A DNA stretch of 26,120 nt from Pseudomonadota bacterium (GTDB lineage Bacteria > Pseudomonadota > Gammaproteobacteria > Pseudomonadales > Oleiphilaceae). Made by a program: the position numbers and the translations under genes. Shown here piece after piece: positions 7,988-14,802 of the stretch (position 1 is its first letter; each line of letters begins with the position of its first letter). The stretch is taken from positions 1-26,120 of the forward strand of contig JAEZAA010000315.1 of the NCBI GenBank assembly GCA_023430625.1. The letters are read 5' to 3'. The notes below the pieces were generated by a model. That model was given only the letters and a program-made list of their open reading frames with translations. It was not told the DNA's origin and ran no database searches.

Positions 7988-9115
7988 CTACGGATTTTGC
8001 GCGGCTATTGAGCACTTGAATGGGGCCGCTTCCGGCAGTTCTGCCACACATTGCTGGACCCGACGGGCCAGCTCTTCATAGTTGTCTGCCAGGATATTGA
8101 TGTGCCCCAGCTTGCGTCCTGGACGTTCCGCTTTGCCGTAAAGGTGAAGATGAGCAAAGTCATGCCGGAGCACCGCTTGGCGATCACCAGTGCGCCCAAT
8201 CAGATTAATCATGCAGGTAGGTGCCAGGGCACGGCAGTCACCCAGCGGCAGTCCAGCGACGGCTCGCAGGTGGTTCTCGAACTGACTGGTCGGGCAGCCA
8301 TTCTGGGTCCAGTGGCCGGAGTTGTGAACGCGCGGAGCCATCTCGTTGGCCAGCAGCCCATCCGCTGTCTCAAACAGTTCCAGCGTGAGGACGCCCACAT
8401 GCCCCAGGCGCTCCAGCAGGCGATGGATGTAGTTGCGGGCCTGTGCATCCAGGTCCGGGCTCAACTTTGGCGCGGGAGCAATCGAGTAGCGGAGGATGCC
8501 GGCCTGATGATTGTTCTCTGCCATGGGGTAGATGGCGACTTCGCCGCGGCTTGAGCGGACGGCAATGATGGAAAGTTCGCGGGTGAATTCGACGAAAGCT
8601 TCCACGATCAGCTGAGGATGACGAATGCTGTCCCAGGCAGCCTGAGCCTCGGCAGGCGAGCGCAGAACCGCTTGTCCCTTGCCGTCGTATCCTTCAGTGA
8701 TGGATTTGGCGACAACCGGACAACCAAGCTCGGCTGCGGCTTGTGCCAGCTCATCGGCACTTTGCACCAGGCGGTAGCGTGGAGTGGGGATGCCCAGTTC
8801 GGTAAACAGAGCTTTCTCTTCCGCTCGATTCTGACACACACGTAGCGATTCGGATGACGGATGCAGCGGCTTGCGGGCTTCCACCGCACGAGCTAAGCCG
8901 AGTGGCAGGTGCTCGAATTCATAAGTCACCAGATCAACCTGTTCCAGAAAGCGATCCAGTTCCTGCTGGGTGTCGTCCGGGTCGATGTAAACGGTTCCCA
9001 GCCCGACGGATGGGGCGCCTGAGGTATCGTAGAAGCTGAATGTCATGTCCAGCGGGTATCCCGCGAGCGCCAACATACGGCCTAGCTGGCCGGCACCAAG
9101 AACACCGATTTTCAT
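7988..9115 (-). CDS. purK: N5-carboxyaminoimidazole ribonucleotide synthase PurK
   Basis: PurK uses ATP and bicarbonate to carboxylate aminoimidazole ribonucleotide in de novo purine synthesis; PurE then moves the carboxyl group. The 375-residue protein is an ATP-grasp enzyme. It has the N-terminal dinucleotide-like loop GAGQLGRM, the central EGYDGKGQ loop, the metal and substrate segment NEMAPRVHNSGHWT, and the C-terminal KLGHINIL. The start is the ATG at 9115, where the conserved MKIGVLGAGQLGRM begins; the frame extends further upstream only through unrelated codons that overlap purE. purE ends 22 bases before this start on the same strand, so the two form an operon. Confidence 0.97.
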   Translation of the reverse strand: MKIGVLGAGQLGRMLALAGYPLDMTFSFYDTSGAPSVGLGTVYIDPDDTQQELDRFLEQVDLVTYEFEHLPLGLARAVEARKPLHPSSESLRVCQNRAEEKALFTELGIPTPRYRLVQSADELAQAAAELGCPVVAKSITEGYDGKGQAVLRSPAEAQAAWDSIRHPQLIVEAFVEFTRELSIIAVRSSRGEVAIYPMAENNHQAGILRYSIAPAPKLSPDLDAQARNYIHRLLERLGHVGVLTLELFETADGLLANEMAPRVHNSGHWTQNGCPTSQFENHLRAVAGLPLGDCRALAPTCMINLIGRTGDRQAVLRHDFAHLHLYGKAERPGRKLGHINILADNYEELARRVQQCVAELPEAAPFKCSIAAQNP

Positions 9116-9137
9116 GGTGGGCAACCTCAATAGCTGA

Positions 9138-9626
9138 TTAGATTCGAGGGTCGGCCTGTTCCAGCACAGTTTGCGTCTGCTGTGCGCGGAACTCATTGAG
9201 GGCCTGCTTGATCTCCGGGTGTTGCAGTGCGAGGATCTGGCTGGCAAGCAATCCGGCATTGGTGGCGCCCGCGCGGCCAATTGCCAGTGTGCCCACGGCA
9301 ATGCCGCCAGGCATCTGCACAATGGAGAGCAGCGAGTCGAGTCCATTCAGTGTCTTGGACTGAACAGGAACCCCCAGTACCGGCAGATTGGTCTGGGAGG
9401 CAACCATGCCGGGTAGGTGGGCAGCACCACCGGCGCCGGCAATAATCACCTTGAGACCGCGCGATTCTGCGGATTTGGCATAATCGAACAGCAAATCCGG
9501 CGTGCGGTGCGCAGAAACCACTCGTGTCTCATAGGGCACGCCCAGCTTTTCAAGAAGATCCACGGCATGTTCCATGGTGGGCCAATCAGATTTTGAGCCC
9601 ATGATGACGCCGACAAGTGGTTGCAT
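9138..9626 (-). CDS. purE: N5-carboxyaminoimidazole ribonucleotide mutase PurE
   Basis: PurE converts N5-CAIR to CAIR, the step after PurK. The 162-residue length is that of class I PurE. Signature segments are present: VIMGSKSDWPTM near the N-terminus, SAHRTPD with the catalytic His, and the glycine loop GAGGAAHLPGM. The start is the ATG at 9626, preceded by GGAGA at suitable spacing and matching the family N-terminus; the frame continues upstream to 9767 but without homology. It is the first gene of purE-purK. A promoter candidate lies at 9700-9728 and an inverted repeat at 9749-9774. Confidence 0.97.
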   Translation of the reverse strand: MQPLVGVIMGSKSDWPTMEHAVDLLEKLGVPYETRVVSAHRTPDLLFDYAKSAESRGLKVIIAGAGGAAHLPGMVASQTNLPVLGVPVQSKTLNGLDSLLSIVQMPGGIAVGTLAIGRAGATNAGLLASQILALQHPEIKQALNEFRAQQTQTVLEQADPRI

Positions 9627-9699
9627 GAATAAGGTCTCCGGCCGCCGGGTCGGAATCGCGCAGGCGGGCCAACTCGAACCAAGGAAAAAGAAGTCGCAT

Positions 9700-9728
9700 A
9701 GTGTATTAAGGTCGCGCCATTCATGCAA
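9700..9728 (-). promoter_or_regulatory. Candidate sigma-70 promoter for purE-purK
   Basis: On the minus strand, TTGCAT (9723-9728) and TACACT (9700-9705) are separated by exactly 17 bases. Position relative to the purE start suits a leader of about 65-70 bases. Confidence 0.6.
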
Positions 9729-9748
9729 ATCCGCATACGTCGCAGCTT

Positions 9749-9774
9749 TTATGGCGTCTGGGTTCACGCCATAA
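9749..9774. promoter_or_regulatory. Inverted repeat upstream of the purE promoter, candidate operator
   Basis: TTATGGCGT and ACGCCATAA are perfect 9-bp arms separated by 8 bases. The element starts 20 bases upstream of the purE -35 hexamer. It lacks a T-run on either side, so a protein-binding site is more likely than a terminator. It does not look like the E. coli PurR box. Confidence 0.45.
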
Positions 9775-9880
9775 TTCGCACGTTTTTTGGTCTGCGGTAC
9801 GTCCAGCGGTGGATTTTCGTCTTGTTGGCGTGGTCGCGATGATCTATATGTGAATGCTTCGTTGAATTCCGTGCTTGGTG
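9775..9880. other. Intergenic region between purE and the coiled-coil gene
   Basis: This is part of the 324-base divergent gap between purE (minus) and the gene at 9951 (plus). Apart from the annotated promoters and inverted repeat on its flanks, no gene, repeat or RNA structure was recognised. Confidence 0.4.
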
Positions 9881-9910
9881 TTGGTATCCGGGTCCGCTGG
9901 TATATATAAA
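9881..9910 (+). promoter_or_regulatory. Candidate promoter for the coiled-coil membrane protein gene
   Basis: TTGGTA (9881-9886) and TATAAA (9905-9910) are separated by 18 bases, the latter inside the run TATATATAAA. Transcription from here would give a leader of about 35 bases. Confidence 0.5.
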
Positions 9911-9950
9911 AGCGGCCTGAAATGAGACGGCAAGCCCCTATGAGGTTCCA

Positions 9951-10841
9951 ATGGACAGCTTAACGCCCGATAAAGACGATCTTGAGCGCTTTCGCCAGGA
10001 TCGCACCAAGGCATCCCCCACGAAACCCGCCACTGGCTCGGGTGGTGCCTCCCAAGACACGCCTCCTGCGGCAACGGCGCGCAAGGCCGTGGCGCAACCC
10101 TCTGGTAGCTCGACATGGCTGACAGCCTTGGTGTTGTTGCTGGTGGTGGCTGTGGCGGCAGTGAGTTTCTGGCAGATCTTTCGCCAGCAGGCCACGATCA
10201 ATCAGTTGCAAGCTGAGCTGAGCGAGGCGAGCCAATACATTAATCAGAGCAAGCTGATTACGGCCCGCCTCGAAGGCAGCCTGAGTGAAACCGAGGCGAA
10301 CGTCGCCCAAAGCGGTTCTCAGCTTGCATCCCGGTTGAATGCGATCGATTCGGAGATTCGCAAGCTATGGGATGTTTCCAACAAGCGGAACATCGAATTG
10401 ATCAAGGAGTCGCAATCCAAGATCGTCGCGCTTGAGGCTGCCAATACGAAGCTGCAGGCAAGATTGCAGGCGGCAGAACAAGTGGCCGGTGAACAAAAGG
10501 GTCGTGCCGATAGTCTGCAACAGGCGCAAGAGAATCTGAAAGGTGCGATCGCCAAGGTGGAGCGAGAGACTGCGGCCTTGGCCAGGGTGGATGCGGTCGA
10601 GCAAGTGGAGTCGCTGGCCAAGAACAACCAGTCGCAACTGTCGGCCGTGATCAAGCGGGTCGAGGCCGTGGCGTCACAAGGTGCGGGGCAGCAGGTCGAT
10701 AGCCGGGTCAAGAGTTTGGAAACAGCAATGGAATCCGTCGACGTCAATCGGCAGCAGTTGAACAGGCGGGTTCTTGATCTGGAGCGACGGCTGAATGAAG
10801 CTCAGTTACGGCTGAACGCGCTACAGGGCACAGGCGGCTGA
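9951..10841 (+). CDS. Inner-membrane anchored coiled-coil protein, unknown function
   Basis: I do not recognise a named family with certainty. The 296-residue protein has a polar, Pro/Ala-rich cytosolic N-terminus (about 1-54), one strong membrane segment (about 56-76), and then a periplasmic region that is almost entirely predicted coiled coil (about 80-290), rich in Gln, Glu, Ala and Leu with heptad spacing. No catalytic motif is visible. This layout suggests a structural or scaffolding role at the cell envelope. Similar coiled-coil proteins are often annotated as ATPases only because of low-complexity matches. It is a single-gene unit: its own promoter candidate lies upstream and a bidirectional terminator follows. 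Confidence 0.85.
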   Translation: MDSLTPDKDDLERFRQDRTKASPTKPATGSGGASQDTPPAATARKAVAQPSGSSTWLTALVLLLVVAVAAVSFWQIFRQQATINQLQAELSEASQYINQSKLITARLEGSLSETEANVAQSGSQLASRLNAIDSEIRKLWDVSNKRNIELIKESQSKIVALEAANTKLQARLQAAEQVAGEQKGRADSLQQAQENLKGAIAKVERETAALARVDAVEQVESLAKNNQSQLSAVIKRVEAVASQGAGQQVDSRVKSLETAMESVDVNRQQLNRRVLDLERRLNEAQLRLNALQGTGG

Positions 10842-10856
10842 TCGCGGTTGTGAACA

Positions 10857-10888
10857 GAAAACGGAGTCCTTGAGACTCCGTTTTTTTG
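10857..10888. terminator. Bidirectional intrinsic terminator between convergent genes
   Basis: ACGGAGTC and GACTCCGT form a perfect 8-bp stem around a 5-base loop. Seven T residues follow on the right and an A-run precedes on the left. It serves the gene ending at 10841 on the plus strand and probably the one ending at 10910 on the minus strand. Confidence 0.92.
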
Positions 10889-10909
10889 GAATGCTTTTGG
10901 GTGGAACTG

Positions 10910-11437
10910 TTAGCGGGAGCTGGCCTTGAGAGAGTAGTCCGCCGAATAGGACTGCGTGCCGGGAAGCTGCACATTAATGGCGGTCGTACCGGTGCCACTT
11001 GTGGTGCGCGCGGTGGCGCGGTCCAGTTGGGGATGGTCGTTCTCGTCATAACCGCCCGTGCGCAGATTGGCCTTGGTGACCTGCTGGCTCTGTTCGACGG
11101 CAGGGCCGCCCGCAGCGGTGTAACCAAACAGACCGGGAATGAAGTGTTCCGACATTTGTGGCGTGCTCAACGTCATAAGCGTTGCGCCATCATTGCTTGG
11201 TTCCCGGATGACATCGCCTTGCTGGGGCGGATATTCAAAGCGTCCTTGGGAATAGACCACGGTGACCACGTCGCCGTTGGTCAGCACGATTTCCGTGACG
11301 GTTTGGTGGCTCTCATCCTCAGTGGCGAAGGCCTCGATGTTGTCGGGGGGTGAAGCTTGGGCGAAGGAGAACAACAGACTTCCTGCAAGCAGTCCTGGTT
11401 TCCAGGCCAATTTTAAGGCGGCAAGCGCGCGCGTCAT
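10910..11437 (-). CDS. Small exported protein, unknown function
   Basis: The 175-residue product has a clear Sec signal peptide: positively charged residues early, a hydrophobic stretch (GLLAGSLLFSFA), and a likely cleavage site at AQA near residue 27. No lipobox Cys is present, so it is predicted to be periplasmic or secreted. The mature part includes a short beta-rich segment (TVTEIVLTNGDVVTVVYSQGRFEYPP) and then a Thr/Ser/Gly-rich C-terminus without recognisable domains. The start is the ATG at 11437, preceded by GAGGATC and matching the signal peptide; the frame opens earlier at 11572 but those codons look non-coding. It converges on the coiled-coil gene across a shared terminator. I do not recognise a family. 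Confidence 0.8.
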   Translation of the reverse strand: MTRALAALKLAWKPGLLAGSLLFSFAQASPPDNIEAFATEDESHQTVTEIVLTNGDVVTVVYSQGRFEYPPQQGDVIREPSNDGATLMTLSTPQMSEHFIPGLFGYTAAGGPAVEQSQQVTKANLRTGGYDENDHPQLDRATARTTSGTGTTAINVQLPGTQSYSADYSLKASSR

Positions 11438-11458
11438 GAATTGATCCTCGACTGGGCT

Positions 11459-11514
11459 CTTCCACCATCGGCCGATCCGGTGGAAGTGTTCACTATGGAC
11501 AGATGGGCATAGTG
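11459..11514. promoter_or_regulatory. Two adjacent dyad elements upstream of the exported-protein gene
   Basis: The first has 8-bp arms CTTCCACC (11459-11466) and GGTGGAAG (11479-11486) enclosing the 10-bp palindrome ATCGGCCGAT (11467-11476). The second has CACTAT (11491-11496) and ATAGTG (11509-11514). They lie 22-77 bases upstream of the minus-strand start at 11437. They could be operators or an mRNA leader hairpin. Confidence 0.45.
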
Positions 11515-11809
11515 TAGCGAAATATTGCTGATGACGCAGGTTGTTCCATGGGATTTGCGATCCATTGTGCAAAATTGAAGCAGTTTTACAGGATGCCCAT
11601 TGTGAGCAGCCACTTACGGTCGCCGACTGTTCGGATCAGGATTGGTCGATTATCGGTATTGGGTGGCGTCATCTATCTGGGGTAGATGGGGGTGACGTCT
11701 GAAAGTCGTAACGCCCTGGCATGAATAAGCCTTGCAGTACGTCTCACAATTGGAATGAAGACATTGGTAACATGGCGGGTCAATTTGTGCCATTTGTGAG
11801 AGAGCTGGT
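11515..11809. other. Divergent intergenic region before the DUF2846 lipoprotein gene
   Basis: This 295-base stretch separates the minus-strand exported protein from the plus-strand lipoprotein. It must hold the lipoprotein promoter, but no pair of hexamers stands out. A small inverted repeat, CATCTA/TAGATG around a 7-base loop, lies near 11670-11690. No coding frame of substance was found. Confidence 0.4.
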
Positions 11810-12694
11810 ATGGGTGCAATGTTTTCAGGGAGATGGGTCCGCGTCGGGGGACTGATCATGCTCATCGCGATGCTGGGAGGCTGTAAGATCTACCAGTCCA
11901 TCGGCAAGAGCACGGGTGCCTTTCTGTGGCCGGTTCACGGTAATAAGTTTGCGCACATCAGTAACTCCCAGTGGTCGAGCCAGTCGAACGGACTGATTTA
12001 TTTCTATCGGCCTCACAGTGACTGGGCGGCGGAAGAGCTGGAAGCGCCCAGCCTGTACGTGGACGACACCCATTACTTCAATCTGCGTAACAATGGCTAT
12101 ACCTGGCTAGAGGTGCGCCCCGGAAAGCGCCACATCGCCATGCGCCGTCCACTGTTTGGGCTGGAAGGACTCAACAGTTTTTCTCTGAGTGAAATTGCTA
12201 ACGCGGAGCTGGAGATCGAGGCAGGCAAGGTCTACTACTTGCGCTACAGCGAGGTGTCAAAGCCTAAGCAACTTAATCCCGATCTGGACCCGGAATCACC
12301 TTGGGCGCAGGGGGACTTGCAACTGGTGCAGGGTGAGGTTGCCTATCCGGAAATCGTCGAAACACGCTTTCTGAAAAGTGAGCTGTTTGCTCCCAACCAT
12401 GCCGGCACCTCGATCGTCCATGACAATATCGAAAGTGACTTTGCGCGGCGCGAGCAAGAGATCGAAGAGATGCGGGAGGCAGAACTGGCTCAGTTGAAGG
12501 GCTCCGGTGCCTACAGTCCAGGTGCTTGGTGGTGTCTCTATCTCTGTGGCGGCGACTCGCTGCCAGAGTTGAAAGCCGATCGCATGGCCGCAGAGCTGGA
12601 GCGCGACCGGGCTGCCTATGAAAAGAGTCTCGAGCCAAAAGTCGAGGTGGTTGCTGAACAGGAAGGCGAAAGCTCGGGTTGGTGGCCCTTCTAA
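11810..12694 (+). CDS. DUF2846-family lipoprotein
   Basis: The 294-residue product carries a lipoprotein signal peptide with the lipobox LGGC, so Cys25 should be lipidated. Residues about 60-145 resemble DUF2846, an envelope-associated domain of unknown function: a YFYRP start, a VDD....L..NGY.W.EV.PG core and a later AG..YYLR segment. A charged helical part follows (about 205-235), then a Cys-containing patch (WWCLYLCGG), a second charged helix, and the ending GWWPF. The residue after Cys25 is Lys, not Asp, which in enterobacterial rules would favour the outer membrane. The start at 11810 has GAGAGAG upstream; an in-frame ATG at 11819 is possible. It stands alone between non-coding stretches. 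Function is unknown. Confidence 0.85.
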   Translation: MGAMFSGRWVRVGGLIMLIAMLGGCKIYQSIGKSTGAFLWPVHGNKFAHISNSQWSSQSNGLIYFYRPHSDWAAEELEAPSLYVDDTHYFNLRNNGYTWLEVRPGKRHIAMRRPLFGLEGLNSFSLSEIANAELEIEAGKVYYLRYSEVSKPKQLNPDLDPESPWAQGDLQLVQGEVAYPEIVETRFLKSELFAPNHAGTSIVHDNIESDFARREQEIEEMREAELAQLKGSGAYSPGAWWCLYLCGGDSLPELKADRMAAELERDRAAYEKSLEPKVEVVAEQEGESSGWWPF

Positions 12695-12823
12695 CGGACG
12701 GCTTCTTTTTAGGTTGACTGAATAGGGTTTATGAAAGGCAGATTGCCGGTTGTCTGCCATCCTTGAGTGCGGTGGCAGCAGCGGCCGCTGTTAAAATGCA
12801 CAATTCGTTGCTTGAACGGGCAG

Positions 12824-12836
12824 CACTTTGAAAGTG
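12824..12836. promoter_or_regulatory. Short palindrome near the sRNA-like promoter
   Basis: CACTTT and AAAGTG flank a single central G, giving a 13-base near-perfect dyad about 20 bases upstream of the promoter at 12855. It may be a binding site for a dimeric regulator, but short palindromes like this also occur by chance. Confidence 0.3.
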
Positions 12837-12854
12837 TGAGGCAGTTCTAAAAAC

Positions 12855-12883
12855 TTGAAATTATATCCGTAGCCAAGTATCAT
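12855..12883 (+). promoter_or_regulatory. Sigma-70 promoter of the candidate small RNA
   Basis: TTGAAA (12855-12860) and TATCAT (12878-12883) are separated by 17 bases, with 5/6 and 4/6 consensus matches. The predicted start is near 12890. It lies in the gene-free stretch 12695-13107. Confidence 0.6.
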
Positions 12884-12889
12884 TCGCGA

Positions 12890-13012
12890 TCAGATGTTGG
12901 GTTTGGGTGTGTACGCAAAGGGATGCGATGCCACTAATGGATCCGGCGCTCTTGAAGCGAAGAATAGAATGAGACTGCTATTGCCAAATGGCGATAGTGG
13001 TCTTTTTTATTT
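12890..13012 (+). ncRNA. Candidate small RNA or attenuated leader, about 120 nt
   Basis: The predicted transcript runs from the promoter at 12855-12883 to the intrinsic terminator at 12973-13012. I do not recognise a known RNA family in it. A short ATG frame starting at 12894 has no ribosome-binding site and would run through the terminator hairpin, so it is probably not translated. There are two readings. It may be a free-standing small RNA, or it may be the leader of the gene at 13108, whose ATG lies about 95 bases after the terminator, with termination acting as an attenuator. Confidence 0.5.
12973..13012 (+). terminator. Intrinsic terminator of the candidate small RNA
   Basis: A stem of about 13 pairs including three G-U pairs (12973-13002, AAAT-type small loop) is followed by TTTTTTATTTTT. 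It is well formed and points along the plus strand. No annotated gene ends before it, which is why an RNA gene or leader is proposed. Confidence 0.8.
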
Positions 13013-13107
13013 TTACGGCCTGGGCGGCGGGAACTTGGTTTTGGTTGTTGCACTCAAATCCACATTGGAAAGGGAGGTTGTATGAAAAGGGACGAAGGAG
13101 TATTTCA

Positions 13108-13527
13108 ATGGAGATATGGGATTTGTTGAATAAAGGTTTTGGCTTGGTCAGGGAGTTCATGGGCGGCGCGCTGGTACGAAGCGAGCGAGTGTTCGTCGAG
13201 ACTCGGCAGGTCGTCAATGGTGGTATTGTATCCGCCTGGCGTATGTGGGACCGGGTAAATCAGGCGCTTGCGGAAACCGCGGTGCCGGATGGTCGGCGTT
13301 CCGCGCTTATCCGCCTTCAGTTGGACGACAAGTCCGAGGCGGCTCTGCCATTCATGGCGCAGGTACCCTTTGGTGCGTCCATTGCGTACGGAGCCAAGCG
13401 TCCGGAACGCGCTTCACGCATCATGAGGAAGGCTCAGGCGCGCAAGGCGTCGGTTCGACCATCTAAGTCGAACGCCGGGCGCAAGACGATTGGTGTCAGC
13501 CGCGCTTCAGTTGCCGTGGTGGGCTGA
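13108..13527 (+). CDS. Hypothetical protein, 139 residues
   Basis: I do not recognise a family. The N-terminal half (about 1-60) looks helical and amphipathic (WDLLNKGFGLVREF, RVFVETRQVVNGGIVSAWRMW). The C-terminal part from about residue 95 is strongly basic, with many Lys and Arg and several Ala/Ser, as in nucleic-acid-binding or disordered tails. No membrane segment or catalytic motif is visible. The start is the ATG at 13108, preceded by AAGGAG at ideal spacing. The same frame is open to 12988, but that part overlaps the terminator and encodes a spurious hydrophobic stretch. The gene may be read from the promoter at 12855 by terminator readthrough, or from its own unrecognised promoter. 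Confidence 0.7.
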   Translation: MEIWDLLNKGFGLVREFMGGALVRSERVFVETRQVVNGGIVSAWRMWDRVNQALAETAVPDGRRSALIRLQLDDKSEAALPFMAQVPFGASIAYGAKRPERASRIMRKAQARKASVRPSKSNAGRKTIGVSRASVAVVG

Positions 13528-13637
13528 CGGATTAGTTGTTGTCCACTGCGTAACGCCGACGTTGCAAATTCTAATTTTGTAGCAGCGGTTGTGTAGCAAC
13601 GCCCAGTAATACCCGCTTCAGCCTGCGCTGTGCTTAT

Positions 13638-13690
13638 CCCATCGATTCAGTTGGGCTCGCGACCATGCAATGCGAGCCCAGTAGGATGGG
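13638..13690 (+). promoter_or_regulatory. Structured element in the gloA upstream region
   Basis: A perfect 9-bp stem (TGGGCTCGC, 13652-13660; GCGAGCCCA, 13672-13680) with an 11-base loop is nested in an outer 5-bp stem (CCCAT 13638-13642; ATGGG 13686-13690). It ends about 70 bases before the gloA start and lacks a T-run. It could be a leader structure or an operator. Confidence 0.4.
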
Positions 13691-13758
13691 AGAGTCTTGG
13701 TGCAGGCATCGTTTTTTCCAATCATCGATCCGATAACTTGTCCTTGGAGGAATGGCCT

Positions 13759-14145
13759 GTGCGTATTCTGCATACCATGATTCGAGTGGGGAACCTCGAG
13801 CAGTCATTGAACTTCTACACCAATGTGTTGGGTATGAAGTTATTGCGTCGTAAAGACTATCCGGAGGGGCGGTTTACGCTGGCCTTTGTAGGCTTCGGAG
13901 AAGAGTCGGAAACCGCGGTGCTGGAGTTGACGCATAACTGGGACACGGAAGGTTATGACCTGGGCAACGGCTATGGCCACATTGCCATTGCCGTGGATGA
14001 TGTCTATGCCGCCTGTGACCGAATCAAGGCACAAGGCGGCAAGGTGACGCGTGAGCCGGGACCCATGAAACATGGATCCACGATTCTGGCGTTTGTCGAA
14101 GATCCTGATGGTTACAAGATCGAGCTGTTGGGGGAGAAGGCGTAA
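13759..14145 (+). CDS. gloA: Lactoylglutathione lyase (glyoxalase I) GloA
   Basis: GloA isomerises the hemithioacetal of methylglyoxal and glutathione to S-lactoylglutathione, detoxifying methylglyoxal in the cytosol. The 128-residue protein matches the short nickel-type enzymes. The four metal ligands fall exactly at the E. coli positions: His5, Glu56, His74 and Glu122. Further signatures are FYTNVLGMKLLR, AFVGFG, YGHIA and FVEDPDGYKIEL. The start is GTG at 13759, with GGAGGA 7-8 bases upstream and the family N-terminus (RILHTMIRV); the frame extends to 13630 but those residues are not part of the family. It is a single-gene unit ahead of the tRNA pair. Confidence 0.95.
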   Translation: MRILHTMIRVGNLEQSLNFYTNVLGMKLLRRKDYPEGRFTLAFVGFGEESETAVLELTHNWDTEGYDLGNGYGHIAIAVDDVYAACDRIKAQGGKVTREPGPMKHGSTILAFVEDPDGYKIELLGEKA

Positions 14146-14256
14146 CGGGATCTATGCTCGTAGGCGCAGGATTGGGCGGTTTCTGAACGAACTGTTCAAA
14201 ATATCGGCGAGTTTTAATAAAAGTAAAAGAATTTGTTATAAAAGCGAATTCTCCAT

Positions 14257-14284
14257 TTGACAGGGTGCGGGAAATCATTAAAAT
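14257..14284 (+). promoter_or_regulatory. tRNA operon promoter
   Basis: A perfect TTGACA (14257-14262) and TAAAAT (14279-14284) are separated by 16 bases. The first tRNA starts about 12 bases after the expected start point. The region just upstream is A/T-rich, as in UP elements of strong stable-RNA promoters. Confidence 0.85.
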
Positions 14285-14302
14285 TCGCATCTCCAATTCG
14301 GC

Positions 14303-14378
14303 GGGTGGTTAGCTCAGCTGGGAGAGCATCGCCCTTACAAGGCGAGGGTCGGGGGTTCGAACCCCTCACCACCCACCA
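14303..14378 (+). tRNA. tRNA-Val (anticodon TAC)
   Basis: The 76-base sequence folds as a cloverleaf. It has a GGGTGGT/ACCACCC acceptor stem, the D-loop TAGCTCAGCTGGGAGAGC, an anticodon loop CTTACAA with TAC, a GGTTCGAACC T-arm and an encoded CCA end. TAC reads valine GUA/GUG codons. Confidence 0.97.
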
Positions 14379-14383
14379 TACGC

Positions 14384-14460
14384 GGAGCGGTAGTTCAGTC
14401 GGTTAGAATACCGGCCTGTCACGCCGGGGGTCGCGGGTTCGAGTCCCGTCCGCTCCGCCA
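14384..14460 (+). tRNA. tRNA-Asp (anticodon GTC)
   Basis: The 77-base sequence has a GGAGCGG/CCGCTCC acceptor stem, D-arm TAGTTCAGTCGGTTAGAA, anticodon loop CTGTCAC with GTC, T-arm GGGTTCGAGTCCC, discriminator G and encoded CCA. It closely resembles E. coli tRNA-Asp. It follows tRNA-Val after five bases, so both come from one transcript. Confidence 0.97.
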
Positions 14461-14486
14461 CTTCTTTTTTTATCTCGTTGTTGTTT

Positions 14487-14525
14487 CGACAAAACCGCAT
14501 CCAAAAGGATGGCGGTTATTTGTCG
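14487..14525 (+). terminator. Long hairpin after the tRNA pair, possible terminator
   Basis: An outer 7-bp stem (CGACAAA/TTTGTCG) stacks on an inner stem ACCGCATCC/GGATGGCGGT, with one bulged G and a 2-base TA bulge. The loop is AAAA. Only a short TTT follows, so termination would be weak. A T-run without hairpin lies directly after tRNA-Asp at 14464-14471. Confidence 0.45.
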
Positions 14526-14683
14526 TTTCCGATTCATCCGTCGCTCCTTCCGCCAACCGATCCAATACGCTTCTGCTCTTCCTTATGATGCTCGGCGCGA
14601 GCCGGGTCGGCGTCATCTGCTTGACACGAATAGGCGTTAATCTCTTGAATTCATCCAACACAGGGAATGAAGAGAACTCTGCC

Positions 14684-14773
14684 ATGCTGGACTATGAAGA
14701 TGAACTGCTTGTGGAAGAGCTTGATCTGGAGTTTGACGACGACGAATTTGCGGATGATGCCGTCGAACTCTAA
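14684..14773 (+). CDS. Possible 29-residue highly acidic peptide
   Basis: From the ATG at 14684 the frame encodes 29 residues, 15 of them Asp or Glu and none Lys or Arg, ending at TAA. A GAAGAGA purine stretch lies about 12 bases upstream, so translation initiation is plausible but not strong. The frame opens earlier at 14585, but that part is basic and unlike the rest. The extreme composition suggests selection rather than noise. There is no domain, and it lies between the tRNA hairpin and the convergent AraC gene. It could be a small regulatory or nucleic-acid-mimic peptide, or simply spurious. Confidence 0.4.
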   Translation: MLDYEDELLVEELDLEFDDDEFADDAVEL

Positions 14774-14802
14774 TCGGGTGGGTCTGTCCGTTTCCTCGCT
14801 GC

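Noticed and set aside
12894..13085. 63-codon frame starting in the candidate small RNA
   Set aside because: There is no ribosome-binding site, and the frame runs through a strong terminator hairpin and U-tract.
14461..14471. T-run directly after tRNA-Asp as a terminator by itself
   Set aside because: No hairpin other than the tRNA itself precedes it. It may contribute, but it was not annotated as a separate terminator.
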